Shown here: positions 22,204 to 32,940 of the stretch, piece after piece | Layout of the letters: each line of letters opens with the position of its first letter | Position numbering within the stretch: the stretch's first letter is position 1 | Program-made: the position numbers and the translations under genes | Notes under the pieces: generated by a model | Database searches by the model: none | Told to the model about the DNA's origin: nothing | The model's input: the letters and a program-made list of their open reading frames with translations, nothing else | Assembly: GCA_944989445.1 (NCBI GenBank) | Contig: CALYLW010000011.1 | Span: 2,013,501 to 2,077,500 of the forward strand | DNA: 64,000 nucleotides | Direction: 5' to 3' | Origin: Ampullaceana balthica | Lineage: Eukaryota; Mollusca; Gastropoda; Lymnaeidae

Positions 22204-22500
22204 ATCCTTTATATTAACTCGTGGTGTCTGCGGCCGCCCGCGCGGCCGCCCGCCCGCCCTTGTCGCCAAAACTTTTGATCGATTTTTAACCTTTGATCAA
22301 CCTTTCTGTCGCGCAATAAGGTGCGTATTTTATTGACAACTCTTTTTACAAACATATTCCTGATCGGTGCGCATTATATTAAACATGTTTTACGACACAA
22401 CTGCAATTTTGTATTTCTGGAGGGTCTGGCGCTGCGTATTATAATGAACATTCTTTTAGTTACGTCTCGTACATAAAGGATTTATAGTGAAAAACTTGGT
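22204..22500. repeat. Unclassified repeat shared with 48.3 kb
   Basis: It begins CCTTTATATTAACT and ends near ACATAAAGGATTTATAGTG. The same framing (CCTTATATTAACTTC ... ATATAAGGTATTTATAGTC) bounds the insertion at 48308-48771. A GC-rich GCGGCCGCCCG cluster sits at the left. I cannot assign a class. Confidence 0.45.
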
Positions 22501-23520
22501 TTTTTACAGTTTTTTTTTATTTATCTGGCCTAAATAGTTTTTAAATTTTATCAAGGCTCTTCCATTAAATTCTCGGCTCTTTGATTTTTATGTTCGAATA
22601 TGAATCTTGAACATTAACAGTTACTGTTGTATACTGAAGTTCGCTGGTTATCAGACTGTTTGAATTACGTGATGACGTAAGAGATTTTCATGTAGAAAAA
22701 ATTCAAAGCTTGTTGATCATTTGAACCATAGCTTATCGTTGCTGTTCTGGCTTACTTGGCTAAAACTTTTGAAGAACTCAATAAACTTACTTCAACTCGG
22801 CAAGGAAAGGAGACACATTATATTACTCTCAGTTACAAATTGTCTGTTTTTACGAAAAAGCTTGATCTTTGGAAATTAAGATTATTTCAAGGTAACTTTG
22901 AGATGTTTGATGATTTATACGAAATCACCGAGAAAACAGAAAATGTTGCAATAAATAAACAACAGTGATGATAAATTTGATTTCTGGTCATATTCGATCA
23001 ATGAAGGGGCCACTCTTAATTCTACTTTGGTGATTTTTAACGTTCAGTGGTTTTTCGTGGTCCTAATCTCGCACACATAGTCTCATCAAATAAAATTACC
23101 AACATCGTAATTAAACCAATTCATTGAACTGACTAGCTATACCACTTTGAATATGTTGCATCAGAAAGTGGGCTTAATGAAATTTTGGAGTACTCCGAGC
23201 TGTCTCAGATAGCTTTTAAAATACTTTTACCCTTTGCAACTTTGTGAAAGTGGATTTTCTGCATTGCTTACAATAAAAACAAAACATTGTTAGTACTAAA
23301 TAAACTAATATAGCAGTCTTTTTAATACAAACTACTGTTTATGACTTAAAGTTTTTTTATAGTTAGCAAGTAGAATTAAAAAAGATGACTATGAGAATAA
23401 TATAAATGACATTTGTTCTTTACAAAAGAAAGCCATTACGATATTGTTTTTGGAGCACGCAAAACGTAGCATATTAGTATAGTTTTACTAACTAATATGT
23501 ATACTACTTATACATAGCAA

Positions 23521-23560
23521 TAATCTTCTGTATAGAAGGAGCGTGTGCAACAGATAAGAT
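23521..23560 (+). repeat. LINE 3' hairpin remnant
   Basis: AATAATCTTCTGTATAGAAG, then GAGCG and ACAGATAAGATA, match the 3' end of the LINE at 50.6-52.8 kb. CTTCT-GTAT-AGAAG is a perfect short stem-loop. Only the last 40 bp or so remain. Confidence 0.65.
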
Positions 23561-23720
23561 ATACACAGTATAATTATATTTAACTTTCCAGCTCAGCAGT
23601 AGCACAATTTTTAGTAGTGGTCCGTAGCTAGGACACACATTTTCAAGTGGTCATTGAATCTCAAAAGGTTGAGAACCACTGGCTTACAGAAGGTATCTCC
23701 TCTCAAGAAATTGTGTCGGT

Positions 23721-23945
23721 ATGTCAAAGCAAGTTGGATTCCTTTTATATGAAACATCAGACACCGCTTCTCTTTCCTGTCTCTCTGTGATCAAACTTGA
23801 TCAGTATGATCCACTGTTAGAAAAGCACTTACAAGATTCCCGAGAAAATCCACTCCTTAGCATCGAAAGAGAAACAATTGAGAATATTAATTTTGACAAC
23901 GTGATTGACGAGTTTGCGACAATCAAATTAAATCAAGGAGAATAA
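23721..23945 (+). pseudogene. hAT transposase C-terminal fragment
   Basis: An open 74-codon piece contains SLSCLSVIKLDQYDP, LLSIERETIENINFDNVIDE and FATIKLNQGE, then a stop. SIE.E....INFDNVIDEFA is the extreme C-terminus of TTF/ZMYM-type hAT transposases. It belongs to the outer element (21634-24201). The rest of that protein is gone. Confidence 0.6.
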
Positions 23946-25135
23946 ATTTTTTGTAGACTATGTCTAATCGTATAATTAGTAGAGTTTTTTTTTCAAATAA
24001 ATTGTTTACAATCGTATAGAGAATTATTAGTCTGTATTCTATTTCATTAAAATACCAGAAGCTTCGAAAATGAACTATATAAACCGTAAAATTTCAATTT
24101 TTTCTTCGGGGCTCAATGAGCCCCCAGAATCTTTCGGTCCGACAAGGGGCGCCGATTTTGTGTCATGTCCCCGGGCGCACATGACCCTAGCTACGCCACT
24201 GAGTGGCTTCAGACATGATACGATTTGAATAATATCTCAAGTAAATTACAGGTAGGCCTACTACAGGTACTATACAGATAAACAAGTCATTTATCATATA
24301 TCATCAGTTTCTGGCTAATATTTCAACCGAAATGAAACAATGCGGGGGGGTGAGAATCAGAAGTTTTGTGAAATTTACTAAGTACCAAAGTTACATGTTA
24401 CACTTTGTTTTACCATTACACCCATTTCCTTTTAGAGTCTGATTAGGCATCATACCTCTCCATCGGCTTTTCTTTCATTTCAATAAGAAGCTAAACTTTC
24501 TGTTAACCTTTAAATTTTAGATGCTATTTAAAGTTACATTATTTGCCGCCCCTAACAAAAATTCACTCAGGACTTTCCCCCCCCCCACCCCCGTCCCCCA
24601 ATTGTCTACGCCTCTGCATCAATCAGATCGGTCCAAACAATCATTAACAATGGTTTCGAAAAACACGTTTTGAAACCGTTAGTTGAAATTCGGTTGTGTA
24701 ATGAAAAAATTCTCACCAGCTTATTGACACTAGCAAATATACCCGAACTGCCATGGTTATTTTGTTGGACTTTTAAACTTGGGAATTTTTTTTGTTCGCG
24801 CGTCAGTTCAGTTTTTTTTTATGAATGATTTTATGCTTTAAAAAGTTCAATTTAATTTCCAAACGTTCATGATAATAAAGTGAAAACCGCAATCAGGTTT
24901 GTTAAGAGGTGTGATGCTTGTTTAAAGTTGTAAATTCTTCCTAATATACGGAAGTAAGCACAACTTACGAAACAGGATTCAATAGTGGAAGAAACTGGGC
25001 TCCTTTTGGGACCTAAGAAAACAAGAAAAGAAAGAACGAAATTAAAAGAAGATTAACCAGGTGAATTAGATTAGATGTGCAACTGTCAGATGATTTCAGA
25101 GGCGTAGTTAGGATATTTTGCGCTCGGGAACCAAA

Positions 25136-25501
25136 CAATGTTCCGTTTATGCTACGCGGCTACGCAGATATCTGACCGACGCCGAGCAGCAGTTTAAAAT
25201 TACCACGCTGGAAAGTTTGATGAGAATAATATAATATATGGGTTTGTTTTTTGCAACAAATTGATGCCGTGTAACCTTGCGCACAAGTTTGTTATGTTCC
25301 ACATGGACCAACGCAGAGGCGTAACAACGACTTGCCATCGGGGCAGTTCCCAAGGGCGCCGAGGGCTAATCCTTCAAAAATCAATTTATTCTGTATAATT
25401 TAGTATTTTCCCTATTTCTCAAGGGCGCCAAAAATGAATTACCCAAGGGCGCGGAAAACCTAGATACGCTTCTGGACCAACGAACCTTAGAGGGAACATT
25501 G
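25136..25501. mobile_element. hAT-like element, CAATGTTCC ends
   Basis: The ends are CAATGTTCC and CTTAGAGGGAACATTG. The flanks GAACCAAA and GGACCAAC differ at two of eight positions. A related stretch (GCAGTTTAGAGTTACCACGC, TTTTGATAATG) starting CAATGTTCC is at 39187-39315. Confidence 0.6.
25314..25474. mobile_element. hAT MITE, 161 bp
   Basis: The exact 8-bp duplication GACCAACG flanks it (25306-25313 and 25475-25482). The ends are CAGAGGCGTAAC and GATACGCTTCTG. It is the same family as 2793-2966, inverted. GGGCGCC motifs inside are characteristic. Confidence 0.9.
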
Positions 25502-25710
25502 GGACCAACAATAAAATTGGCGCTCTCCCCCCCCCCACCTTTTTTTCTCCCGTTTACATATTAGGCGCATAATGTGATGTAAGTCTCATTTTGGCGCCCC
25601 TAAACCTTGGCGCCAGATGACATATAACCCCCTGCCTTCCTCGCTTCGCCTCTGGACGGTTAGGGGGATCCATACTTCTAGGCTTATTTACGGAGAAGTG
25701 TGACATTTTA

Positions 25711-25772
25711 AGACATACGGGGGAAATTATTCCTTAAATAAGATATACAGGGGAAATTATTCCTTAAATAAG
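25711..25772 (+). repeat. About 30-bp tandem duplication
   Basis: GGGGAAATTATTCCTTAAAT occurs twice, about 30 bp apart. Non-coding. Confidence 0.6.
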
Positions 25773-26195
25773 ATTTACATTTTAACACACATTAATCGTT
25801 TTAAAAATTATCCATAGGTCATGTTTTCCTGTAAATTAGCGTATTATCTATCCACACACACACGTGCAAAAATAACAATTAAATAATAATAAAACGTAAC
25901 GGATGCTACAAGACCACTTAGATTTGCACACCATATCAGGTCCTGCGAAAGTGTTTATGGTTTTAAGTGTTTTCCAGTTAGCCGAAACTATGGGATTGGA
26001 TTTCATCTACCCACTTGCTGCTGGCTGACGAGTTTCCCAAATAGTATATTCTGAGTCACTTGGTTGGTCACGTTACCTATATGGGGAAACCTCATTAAAT
26101 TGAACTCTGCAAAAAAACAAAAAAAAGCCTAAGACGGCCCTAAGAATACTTTTATACCGGTTCTGGGCCCCAGCCGGGGCGGGGTGGGGAGCTTA

Positions 26196-26635
26196 GGGGC
26201 CGTCCATAAATGACGTCATGCAATTTTTGCCGATTTTTACCCCCCCCCCAATCCCCCCTCGTCACACTTCGTCACAAAAACTTAGATATGACGTCACAAA
26301 GCTTTGACCCCCCCTAAAAGCCGTATTTTCTATTTGAAAATAAGCACGTTGCAAGTTACTTTTTTGTTATTTAAATATGTATTTAGTATTTAGTGTAAGT
26401 CTGCACTATATCGTAACACGCGTGAAGCCATTGAAAACGTCATTAAGTAAATCGAAAGCAATCAAATATGTAAGTTGTTTTTTTAAAATTAAAAGTTGCG
26501 CGTTTTTTTCGTTTTTTATGTGACGTCACATTTCTCAAATACCCCCTTCCCCCTCGTCACACATCGTCACAAATGTGTGGAACCCCCCCCCCTTTTTTTC
26601 CGCCTAGGTGCGTGACGTCATTTATGGACGACCCC
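26196..26635. mobile_element. Harbinger-like MITE, long form
   Basis: The ends are GGGGCCGTCCATAAATGACG and CGTCATTTATGGACGACCCC, with TTA on both sides (26193-26195 and 26636-26638). Four TGACGTCA palindromes are present (26211, 26289, 26521, 26613). The inner sequence recurs, inverted, at about 46880-47249. Confidence 0.85.
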
Positions 26636-26829
26636 TTAGTAAAATGGCGACATTCGTTCAAGCTCAAATTCAAAAAAAAATCAATAATTTTAGACAAATG
26701 GATTATGTTTCAGAAGTATTATAAGTCAGAATTTCTTTTCCGTTTGCCAAAGGTAAGAATAATGACATGAAATTCTCCTGAAGCCGAAACTTAACGTGCA
26801 ATTTTCTTAGCTTGCATTCACTTCCAATA

Positions 26830-27222
26830 ATAATAATAATACATTGGTAATTTTTATAGCGCTGTTTCCCAGCAAGGAGCCGGGCTCACAGCGCTTTACA
26901 TGGAGATAATAACATACATATAATTTAAATATATATTCTTTTCATAATAACCACATAAATAACAGTACAATATACATAGGCAACGTTAATCATTAAAAAT
27001 AAATGTTGTTTCTTTAATTTTGAAAACAAATTTTGAAAAGATGCGTCTTAAGTGCAGTCTTGAAAGACTTGGTAGACGGTAGATGCAATACTCCGGATGT
27101 GTAATGGTAGAGAATTCCATTGTTTGGCTGCACAAAAAGAGAATGATCTTTCGCATCATATTTGAACAAACGCCTTTCTATTTCTTTCAAGTAAATTAGA
27201 GGGACAGATACCATCAAATGTG
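26830..27222 (-). mobile_element. L2/CR1-like LINE 3' end
   Basis: On the minus strand a coding tail with STKSFKTALKTHLFKI near 27020-27070 matches the usual C-terminus of L2/CR1/jockey reverse transcriptases. It is followed by a 3' region with AGCGCTGTGAGCCCGGCTCC and AACAGCGCTATAAAAATTAC, then a TATTATTATTATT tail at 26828-26842. It is 5'-truncated. Confidence 0.65.
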
Positions 27223-27394
27223 ATAAGAGAGTTCATTTTGTGTTGATAAATAATTAGATTGATTTATCGTCTTAGCAAATTAAAATGTATTTTTATTAAT
27301 ATCTGATATCATTCCTGAAAATACACATGTAACTAATCATGTAATTAACTTATACGTGACAAAACGGCCCTGGCTGAGCTCTGAGAGATGTATC

Positions 27395-27424
27395 TGTGTG
27401 AGTGTGTGAGTGTGTGTGTGTGTG

Positions 27425-27483
<59 letters not shown>

Positions 27484-27500
27484 CAGTGTGTGTGTGTGTT
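27395..27500. repeat. TG/GA microsatellite
   Basis: A TG-rich run with one GC interruption passes into GAGAGA and back to TG repeats. Confidence 0.95.
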
Positions 27501-27959
27501 TTAATTCCACGCTGTCAAATAACTTCTAAAAGTCAACCAAACACTTGTTATTAGGAAAGTCAATAAACTTATATTTTCAACTAGCAGATGGCGATGTAGG
27601 AAGTAATAAACATTTTTTTAAAATTTAGGAACTTCCTTTTCTTCTAAAGATCAACATTTTCTTGGCCACCATGTGTTTATTTGTTATGGCCTAGAGGGCT
27701 CTCTTGACACATTAAATGGAATAATGGTCTTAAGTCTAAAGCACTTGGTGACCTCTGGTGTAGACTAAACCGATAATGATCCGATTATTATTATTTTTTA
27801 AATCTGATTTTAAAACGATGTGTTGGTGGAATATAATAATACATAACTTTCCAAGTTAAGTTGTCCCTTACATTTCCCGATAACATAGCCAGAACATTCC
27901 CCCCGGGGGGGGGTACCAACAACCTTCTGGCTGCTGTTTATCTTTCTCTAGTTCTGTAG

Positions 27960-27984
27960 GAATTATATACATATACATATATGT

Positions 27985-28017
<33 letters not shown>
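27960..28017. repeat. AT-rich ATAC/AT microsatellite
   Basis: ATACATATACATATATG passes into a pure AT run, next to the composite element at 28087. Confidence 0.9.
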
Positions 28018-28020
<3 letters not shown>

Positions 28021-28086
28021 GTACTATATTTTATTTTATTTCATTTTTTGGGGGGTTTGGGGGTGGGGGTGAAATATAACTAATTT

Positions 28087-29866
28087 GGGGCCGTCCATAA
28101 ATGACGTCACGCGATTTTTGCCGATTTTTGACCCCCTCCCTCTCCCTCGTCACGCGTCGTCACAAAAACTTAGACCCCACCCCCCTCTAAAAATACGTCA
28201 CAAATCTTTGACCCCCCCCCCAAAAAAAATAATTTATTTTAAAAAAAAATACTTATTTTCTAATTGAAAATAAGTATGTTTCAAATCACTTTTATTGTCA
28301 TTTAAATATTAATTATTTATTTAGTGAAGATCTACATCGTAATATCGTAACCCGCGTGAAACATTTTTTAAAACCGTTTTTGTTTAGAAAAAAAAATATT
28401 TAAAAATAACATTTTTAAAATGTATTTTTTTAAAAATCCCTCAATTGACTCACGGGCATCCCGTAAGAAAGAGGTTGGCGAACAGAGGTAAATAACCTCA
28501 TCTGGGGTCAAAAACGGAATTCTTGGGGGCAATGCAGACTCATTTGGGACATATAACATCCACTACAATCCACTAGATATATTAAAATACGTTATGTGTA
28601 CGTGTACGCTTGGAAAATATGTCCATTATTGAACCGGTTCCTTCCAGAAAATGCATTTTAAAAAATTGACAACTATGTAGATTTCTTACCTACGTACTAT
28701 ACGAAGACACCTAAATCCACCTTACTTTCATTTATATTGACACGAGTGGCAATAATCTTAATCCACATGACTTGTCTGTATCACGTATCATTTCTGTGAT
28801 ATTTAAAATTAATGCCTTAAAAACTGAGCTAAGAAGAAAAGTTGTTTTGTGCTCCTCTCGAATTGCGATGTCAAGAATTTGATGCATTCAATAAAGTTAA
28901 TGAATACTTGACTAATTTTAAATGGGCTCATTTACCATTATATCTAGAACAGTGCTTCTCAAACTTTTTAGTATGGCCGACCGGCAGGAATTTTTTCCAT
29001 TGCACCAGGAACCGGTGCATTATTTTCCCTGCACTGATAATTTTTTTCTGTCCTTTTTTTTTGGAGAACATCTGGGGACCGGCAGCGGATGGCCTACGGA
29101 CCGGCACCGGTCCTCGGACCACCACTTTGTGAAGCACTGATCTAGAAGACTAGAATGGTCAGGGGCGTTTGATCAAAAACCCATCGAACAATTATATCAA
29201 ACTTAAAACGTTTTTAATTCTATCAAATAGATTCCCCCCCCCCTTTTAAAGAAAAAAAGGATATTCCGTGTCGTTTTGACTTAAAATATCTACACAAAAT
29301 CCTGTTCAGATCATTTTTAGACACTTGTCATGCATGTAAAACTCACCAGTAGCATTTTCGGGGGGGGGGCTAACGATGCTCCCCCAAATCCCCTAGTCAT
29401 GTGAGCAGAACCTAGAGTCTGGGGGTTGGGAGGGGTAACGCACACATAAACTTGTATATTTTGGGGTAAAGGGCAAAAAAGTTCGAGAGAACCAAACGGA
29501 GCTGCGGTTACATCACAAATGCTTTGATGTCAACATCAAACGACGCAGTGTAACAATTTCATATTTTATCTTGTGGATTCTCAAACTTAAGGATTATAAT
29601 TAGATTTAATTTTCGTCTCTTGATAGCTTACGCCAACCAGCGTCTGATGGCCTACCGACCGGCACATTGAGAAGCACTTATTTTTTTAAAAAAGTCATTA
29701 AATAAATTGTAAGCGTCCAAATATTTCAGTGGAGGTTTTATTTCAAGTTACCCTTTTGATGTGACGTCACATTTCTTCAACCCCCCTCCCTCCCCCTCGT
29801 CACGCATCGTCACAAAAGTGTGACCCCCTCCCCCCTAGGTGCGTGACGTCATTTATGGACGGCCCC
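28087..29866 (+). mobile_element. Composite Harbinger-like element with hAT cargo
   Basis: The ends are GGGGCCGTCCATAAATGACG and GTCATTTATGGACGGCCCC, with TTT on both sides (28084-28086 and 29867-29869). Between the Harbinger-like arms lies hAT-derived sequence: a GGTTGGCGAACAGAGG terminus near 28475, a transposase trace at 28842-28935 (CAPLELRCQEFDAFNKVNEY) and an ACCGACCGGCACATTGAGAA stretch near 29660. The same arrangement, inverted, is at 44158-49316. A young hAT MITE (28950-29139) is present only here. Confidence 0.8.
28950..29139. mobile_element. hAT MITE, 190 bp
   Basis: The exact 8-bp duplication ATCTAGAA flanks it (28942-28949 and 29140-29147). The ends are CAGTGCTTCTCAAACTTTTT and CACTTTGTGAAGCACTG. 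The inverted copy of the host element near 47940 has a single ATTCTAGAT-type site and no insert. Confidence 0.9.
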
Positions 29867-31440
29867 TTTAACGCAACCGAGTGAGTGTGGGAATTCCCAT
29901 AAGCCTTAAAAGAAGCTGCTTAAATGAAGATGCACGTTTTGATTCCAAGAAACTCATTTTGAGTTTTGGGTATTTTTGTGAATTTCTAACGTAATTTCCC
30001 ATGGGAAAAATTGCGTTTATATATTTGAAATGTCTGTGCTGTCTGTTCGAGCTTGCACAGGCAACTCCTCCTGAACCATAGCAGATAGACTAGAGTGTTC
30101 GGGTCTTGCAAATATGTTAAGGAGGTCTTAAGGATGTGCAAGGGCCCAAAAAGTACCGAAAAGGTTTACTGGATTTCCTTGAAAATAAAAACGAAAAAAT
30201 ATCAGTATTTTGTCAATTTCTCGCCAACCATAACATCTATCGGGTTGAAATAAACGCCAAACGATAGCTAATAATATTTAGAACAATGTAGGAGAAGGAA
30301 TTTTTGAAAAATCTCCTTCCGTTCGATTCCCGTAATTTTAGGAGCAATTTGTAAATAGCAGTTGTTATGTTCGGTTCCACAATTATTAATTTGAAATGAC
30401 TTTTAATGTCATCTAGAATGATAGTTAATGGGGTTTTCCCGCCCTGTGAATGCTAATGTTAGACAATTTCGCAGTGCGTGCGCATTATATTGACACATTC
30501 TTGGTGTGACGTAGCGTGAGGGATATTACGTCAAAGAGAAAATTTGCCATAGTGAGCAATTGATAGCAATTGTTTTGTTTAGTTTGAATGAAATGACTTT
30601 TAATGTAATCTAGAATGATTTCCCTTGAATAAAAAATCGGAAATTCTTTGTTGGAAATTGCGTTTAAATACTCATTCGAGTTTTATTACTTGTTTTTCGT
30701 ATTCCCAGGTGTGGCCGTGGTAAAAGGGGAGGGAGGTAAAATTCTTAACTAAAAATCTGAAATTCTAAGATTATTTTGACTCATAATCCGAGAGGATAAA
30801 CTCTTTCGGTCGTGAGTGAGGGAAATTTCCGAGAGTTTGGTACTGATGAAGCCAAAAACACAGTACTGTATTGTTCCTCTATGTTGTGTTTTTATTAGAG
30901 ACTTGTACCCACACTTATTCTTTTCTCTACTTAATTAGTTTATCATGGTATTTTAGGTAATATATAATGTAAATTTAATTGTAAAACTTGTGTGTATTTT
31001 TTTCCTTACGAATGCGTTTGACGAAACTTCTATACATGTATTTGTTCAATAATAAAGCTTTTAATTTATTATTTTTGTCACACACAGCGTTTGTGTATCA
31101 AGTTTTTAAAAATAAAATTTCTTTTTTTTTCCTTTCTTTTGAAAGCTTTATCTCAGTCCTATTCTCTACAATGGCATATTTGATCTCAAACGAGGCGTCA
31201 TTTTGTAGAACCATTTTTTAGTTAACAGGTTGGTATCTTCATTCAATTTTGAATCAGGTCTTGATTTAGAGAACGTTGTACCAAAGAAAAATAATAACGG
31301 TCATCATACCACCACTATGAGCTACATGACCAAACCTTCTTTTATTTCGGACCTACTTAATTGTTTTTTTCCTCTCTACTGGACTAATTGGATTTCCCCC
31401 GCAGCAAAGTTTTTTTTTATTCTTTCCTTATATTCGTTTT
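29867..31440. other. Non-coding stretch with a spaced direct repeat
   Basis: No gene is supported. GAAATGACTTTTAATGT followed by ATCTAGAATGAT occurs near 30394 and again near 30590, about 195 bp apart. Upstream TAGCAGTTGTTATGTT and TAGCAATTGTTTTGTT correspond too, so an old segmental duplication of about 195 bp is likely. Confidence 0.5.
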
Positions 31441-31600
31441 ATTTGTGTACTATTTGTTCGCTGAGGAAGGCTCTTTGCCGAAACGTTCGCTGTTTTGTTG
31501 CGTCCTGTCAGGCTAACTCATGCCCTGTTTATATGTTATACATTTATTTATTGTGTAACCTCATTTATTTTCAACTAATTTGAACATATAATAAAGGTAT
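31440..31600 (+). other. Possible Penelope-like remnant, hammerhead-like core
   Basis: CTGAGGA at 31461-31467 and GAAAC at 31480-31484 enclose GGC...GCC. This matches the CUGANGA ... GAAAC core of hammerhead ribozymes, which are known in Penelope-like retroelements. Helix II is short and has a mismatch next to the core, and I cannot trace helices I and III convincingly. GTTCGCTG occurs on both sides. Confidence 0.3.
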
Positions 31601-31756
31601 GATACAACTGTTGAGCTTTAAAGTTGGTTCAGTTAGCCACTTGGACCTTCAGTGTGTTCTCTGTATTTATGCAATGTTTTTTATTTTATTTATTTATTAT
31701 TTTTTTAAATTTTTAATTCACGTTATCAGAATGAATGGCATCCCACGAAGCGGCCC

Positions 31757-32940
31757 GCACCCCAGCTGCCCCGCACCCCAGCTGCCCCGCACCCCAGCTG
31801 CCCCGCACCCCAGCTGCCCCGCACCCCAGCTGCCCCGCACCCCAGCTGCCCCGCACCCCAGCTGCCCCGCACCCCAGCTGCCCCGCACCCCAGCTGCCCC
31901 GCACCCCAGCTGCCCCGCACCCCAGCTGCCCCGCACCCCAGCTGCCCCGCACCCCAGCTGCCCCGCACCCCAGCTGCCCCGCACCCCAGCTGCCCCGCAC
32001 CCCAGCTGCCCCGCACCCCAGCTGCCCCGCACCCCAGCTGCCCCGCACCCCAGCTGCCCCGCACCCCAGCTGCCCCGCACCCCAGCTGCCCCGCACCCCA
32101 GCTGCCCCGCACCCCAGCTGCCCCGCACCCCAGCTGCCCCGCACCCCAGCTGCCCCGCACCCCAGCTGCCCCGCACCCCAGCTGCCCCGCACCCCAGCTG
32201 CCCCGCACCCCAGCTGCCCCGCACCCCAGCTGCCCCGCACCCCAGCTGCCCCGCACCCCAGCTGCCCCGCACCCCAGCTGCCCCGCACCCCAGCTGCCCC
32301 GCACCCCAGCTGCCCCGCACCCCAGCTGCCCCGCACCCCAGCTGCCCCGCACCCCAGCTGCCCCGCACCCCAGCTGCCCCGCACCCCAGCTGCCCCGCAC
32401 CCCAGCTGCCCCGCACCCCAGCTGCCCCGCACCCCAGCTGCCCCGCACCCCAGCTGCCCCGCACCCCAGCTGCCCCGCACCCCAGCTGCCCCGCACCCCA
32501 GCTGCCCCGCACCCCAGCTGCCCCGCACCCCAGCTGCCCCGCACCCCAGCTGCCCCGCACCCCAGCTGCCCCGCACCCCAGCTGCCCGCACCCCAGCTGC
32601 CCCGCACCCCAGCTGCCCCGCACCCCAGCTGCCCCGCACCCCAGCTGCCCCGCACCCCAGCTGCCCCGCACCCCAGCTGCCCCGCACCCCAGCTGCCCCG
32701 CACCCCAGCTGCCCCGCACCCCAGCTGCCCCGCACCCCAGCTGCCCCGCACCCCTGCTGCCCCTCACCCCAGCTGCCCCGCACCCCAGCTGCCCCGCACC
32801 CCAGCTGCCCCGCACCCCAGCTGCCCCGCACCCCAGCTGCCCCGCACCCCAGCTGCCCCGCACCCCAGCTGCCCCGCACCCCAGCTGCCCCGCACCCCAG
32901 CTGCCCCGCACCCCAGCTGCCCCGCACCCCAGCTGCCCCA
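31757..32940. repeat. 16-bp GC-rich minisatellite, about 74 units
   Basis: The unit is GCACCCCAGCTGCCCC and nearly every copy is identical. I see one 15-bp copy (one C lost near 32587) and two changed bases near 32755-32763. Because 16 is not a multiple of 3, long open frames run through it on both strands; these are not genes. The minus strand is a series of GGGG runs. Confidence 0.98.

Larger units (their letters stand above)
22050..23681 (+). mobile_element. Nested hAT element
   Basis: The ends are CAGGGGTTCTCAACCTGTGG and AAAAGGTTGAGAACCACTG. The flanks are GCTTAAAG (22042-22049) and GCTTACAG (23682-23689). A transposase fragment near 22755-22950 (AKTFEELNKLTSTRQGKE, LSVFTKKLDLWKLRLFQGNF) resembles FAM200/ZBED5-type hAT proteins. 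A GC-rich unknown segment (about 22204-22500) related to 48308-48771, and a LINE 3' hairpin (23521-23560), also lie within. Confidence 0.8.
21634..24201. mobile_element. hAT element with second hAT nested
   Basis: The ends are CAGTGGCGTAGCGAGGG and CCTAGCTACGCCACTG, inverted. AGTGGCTT flanks it (21624-21631 and 24202-24209), with two extra bases between the left copy and the terminus. A C-terminal hAT transposase piece is at 23721-23945 (LLSIERETIENINFDNVIDE followed by FATIKLNQ). A different hAT (22050-23681) inserted upstream of that piece. Confidence 0.75.
25097..25654. mobile_element. hAT-like element holding two further hATs
   Basis: The ends CAGAGGCGTAGTTAGG and CCTCGCTTCGCCTCTG are inverted and match the family at 21634. 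The flanks are not a clean duplication, so this is the oldest layer. Inside are 25136-25501 and, within that, 25314-25474. Confidence 0.55.

Noticed and set aside
40..24265. Recurrent TAGGCCTA palindromes (near 41, 24252)
   Set aside because: Too short and too few to separate from chance in this window.
30988..31583. Hydrophobic frames of 77 and 117 codons
   Set aside because: T-rich DNA gives Phe/Leu-rich peptides; no conserved motif seen.
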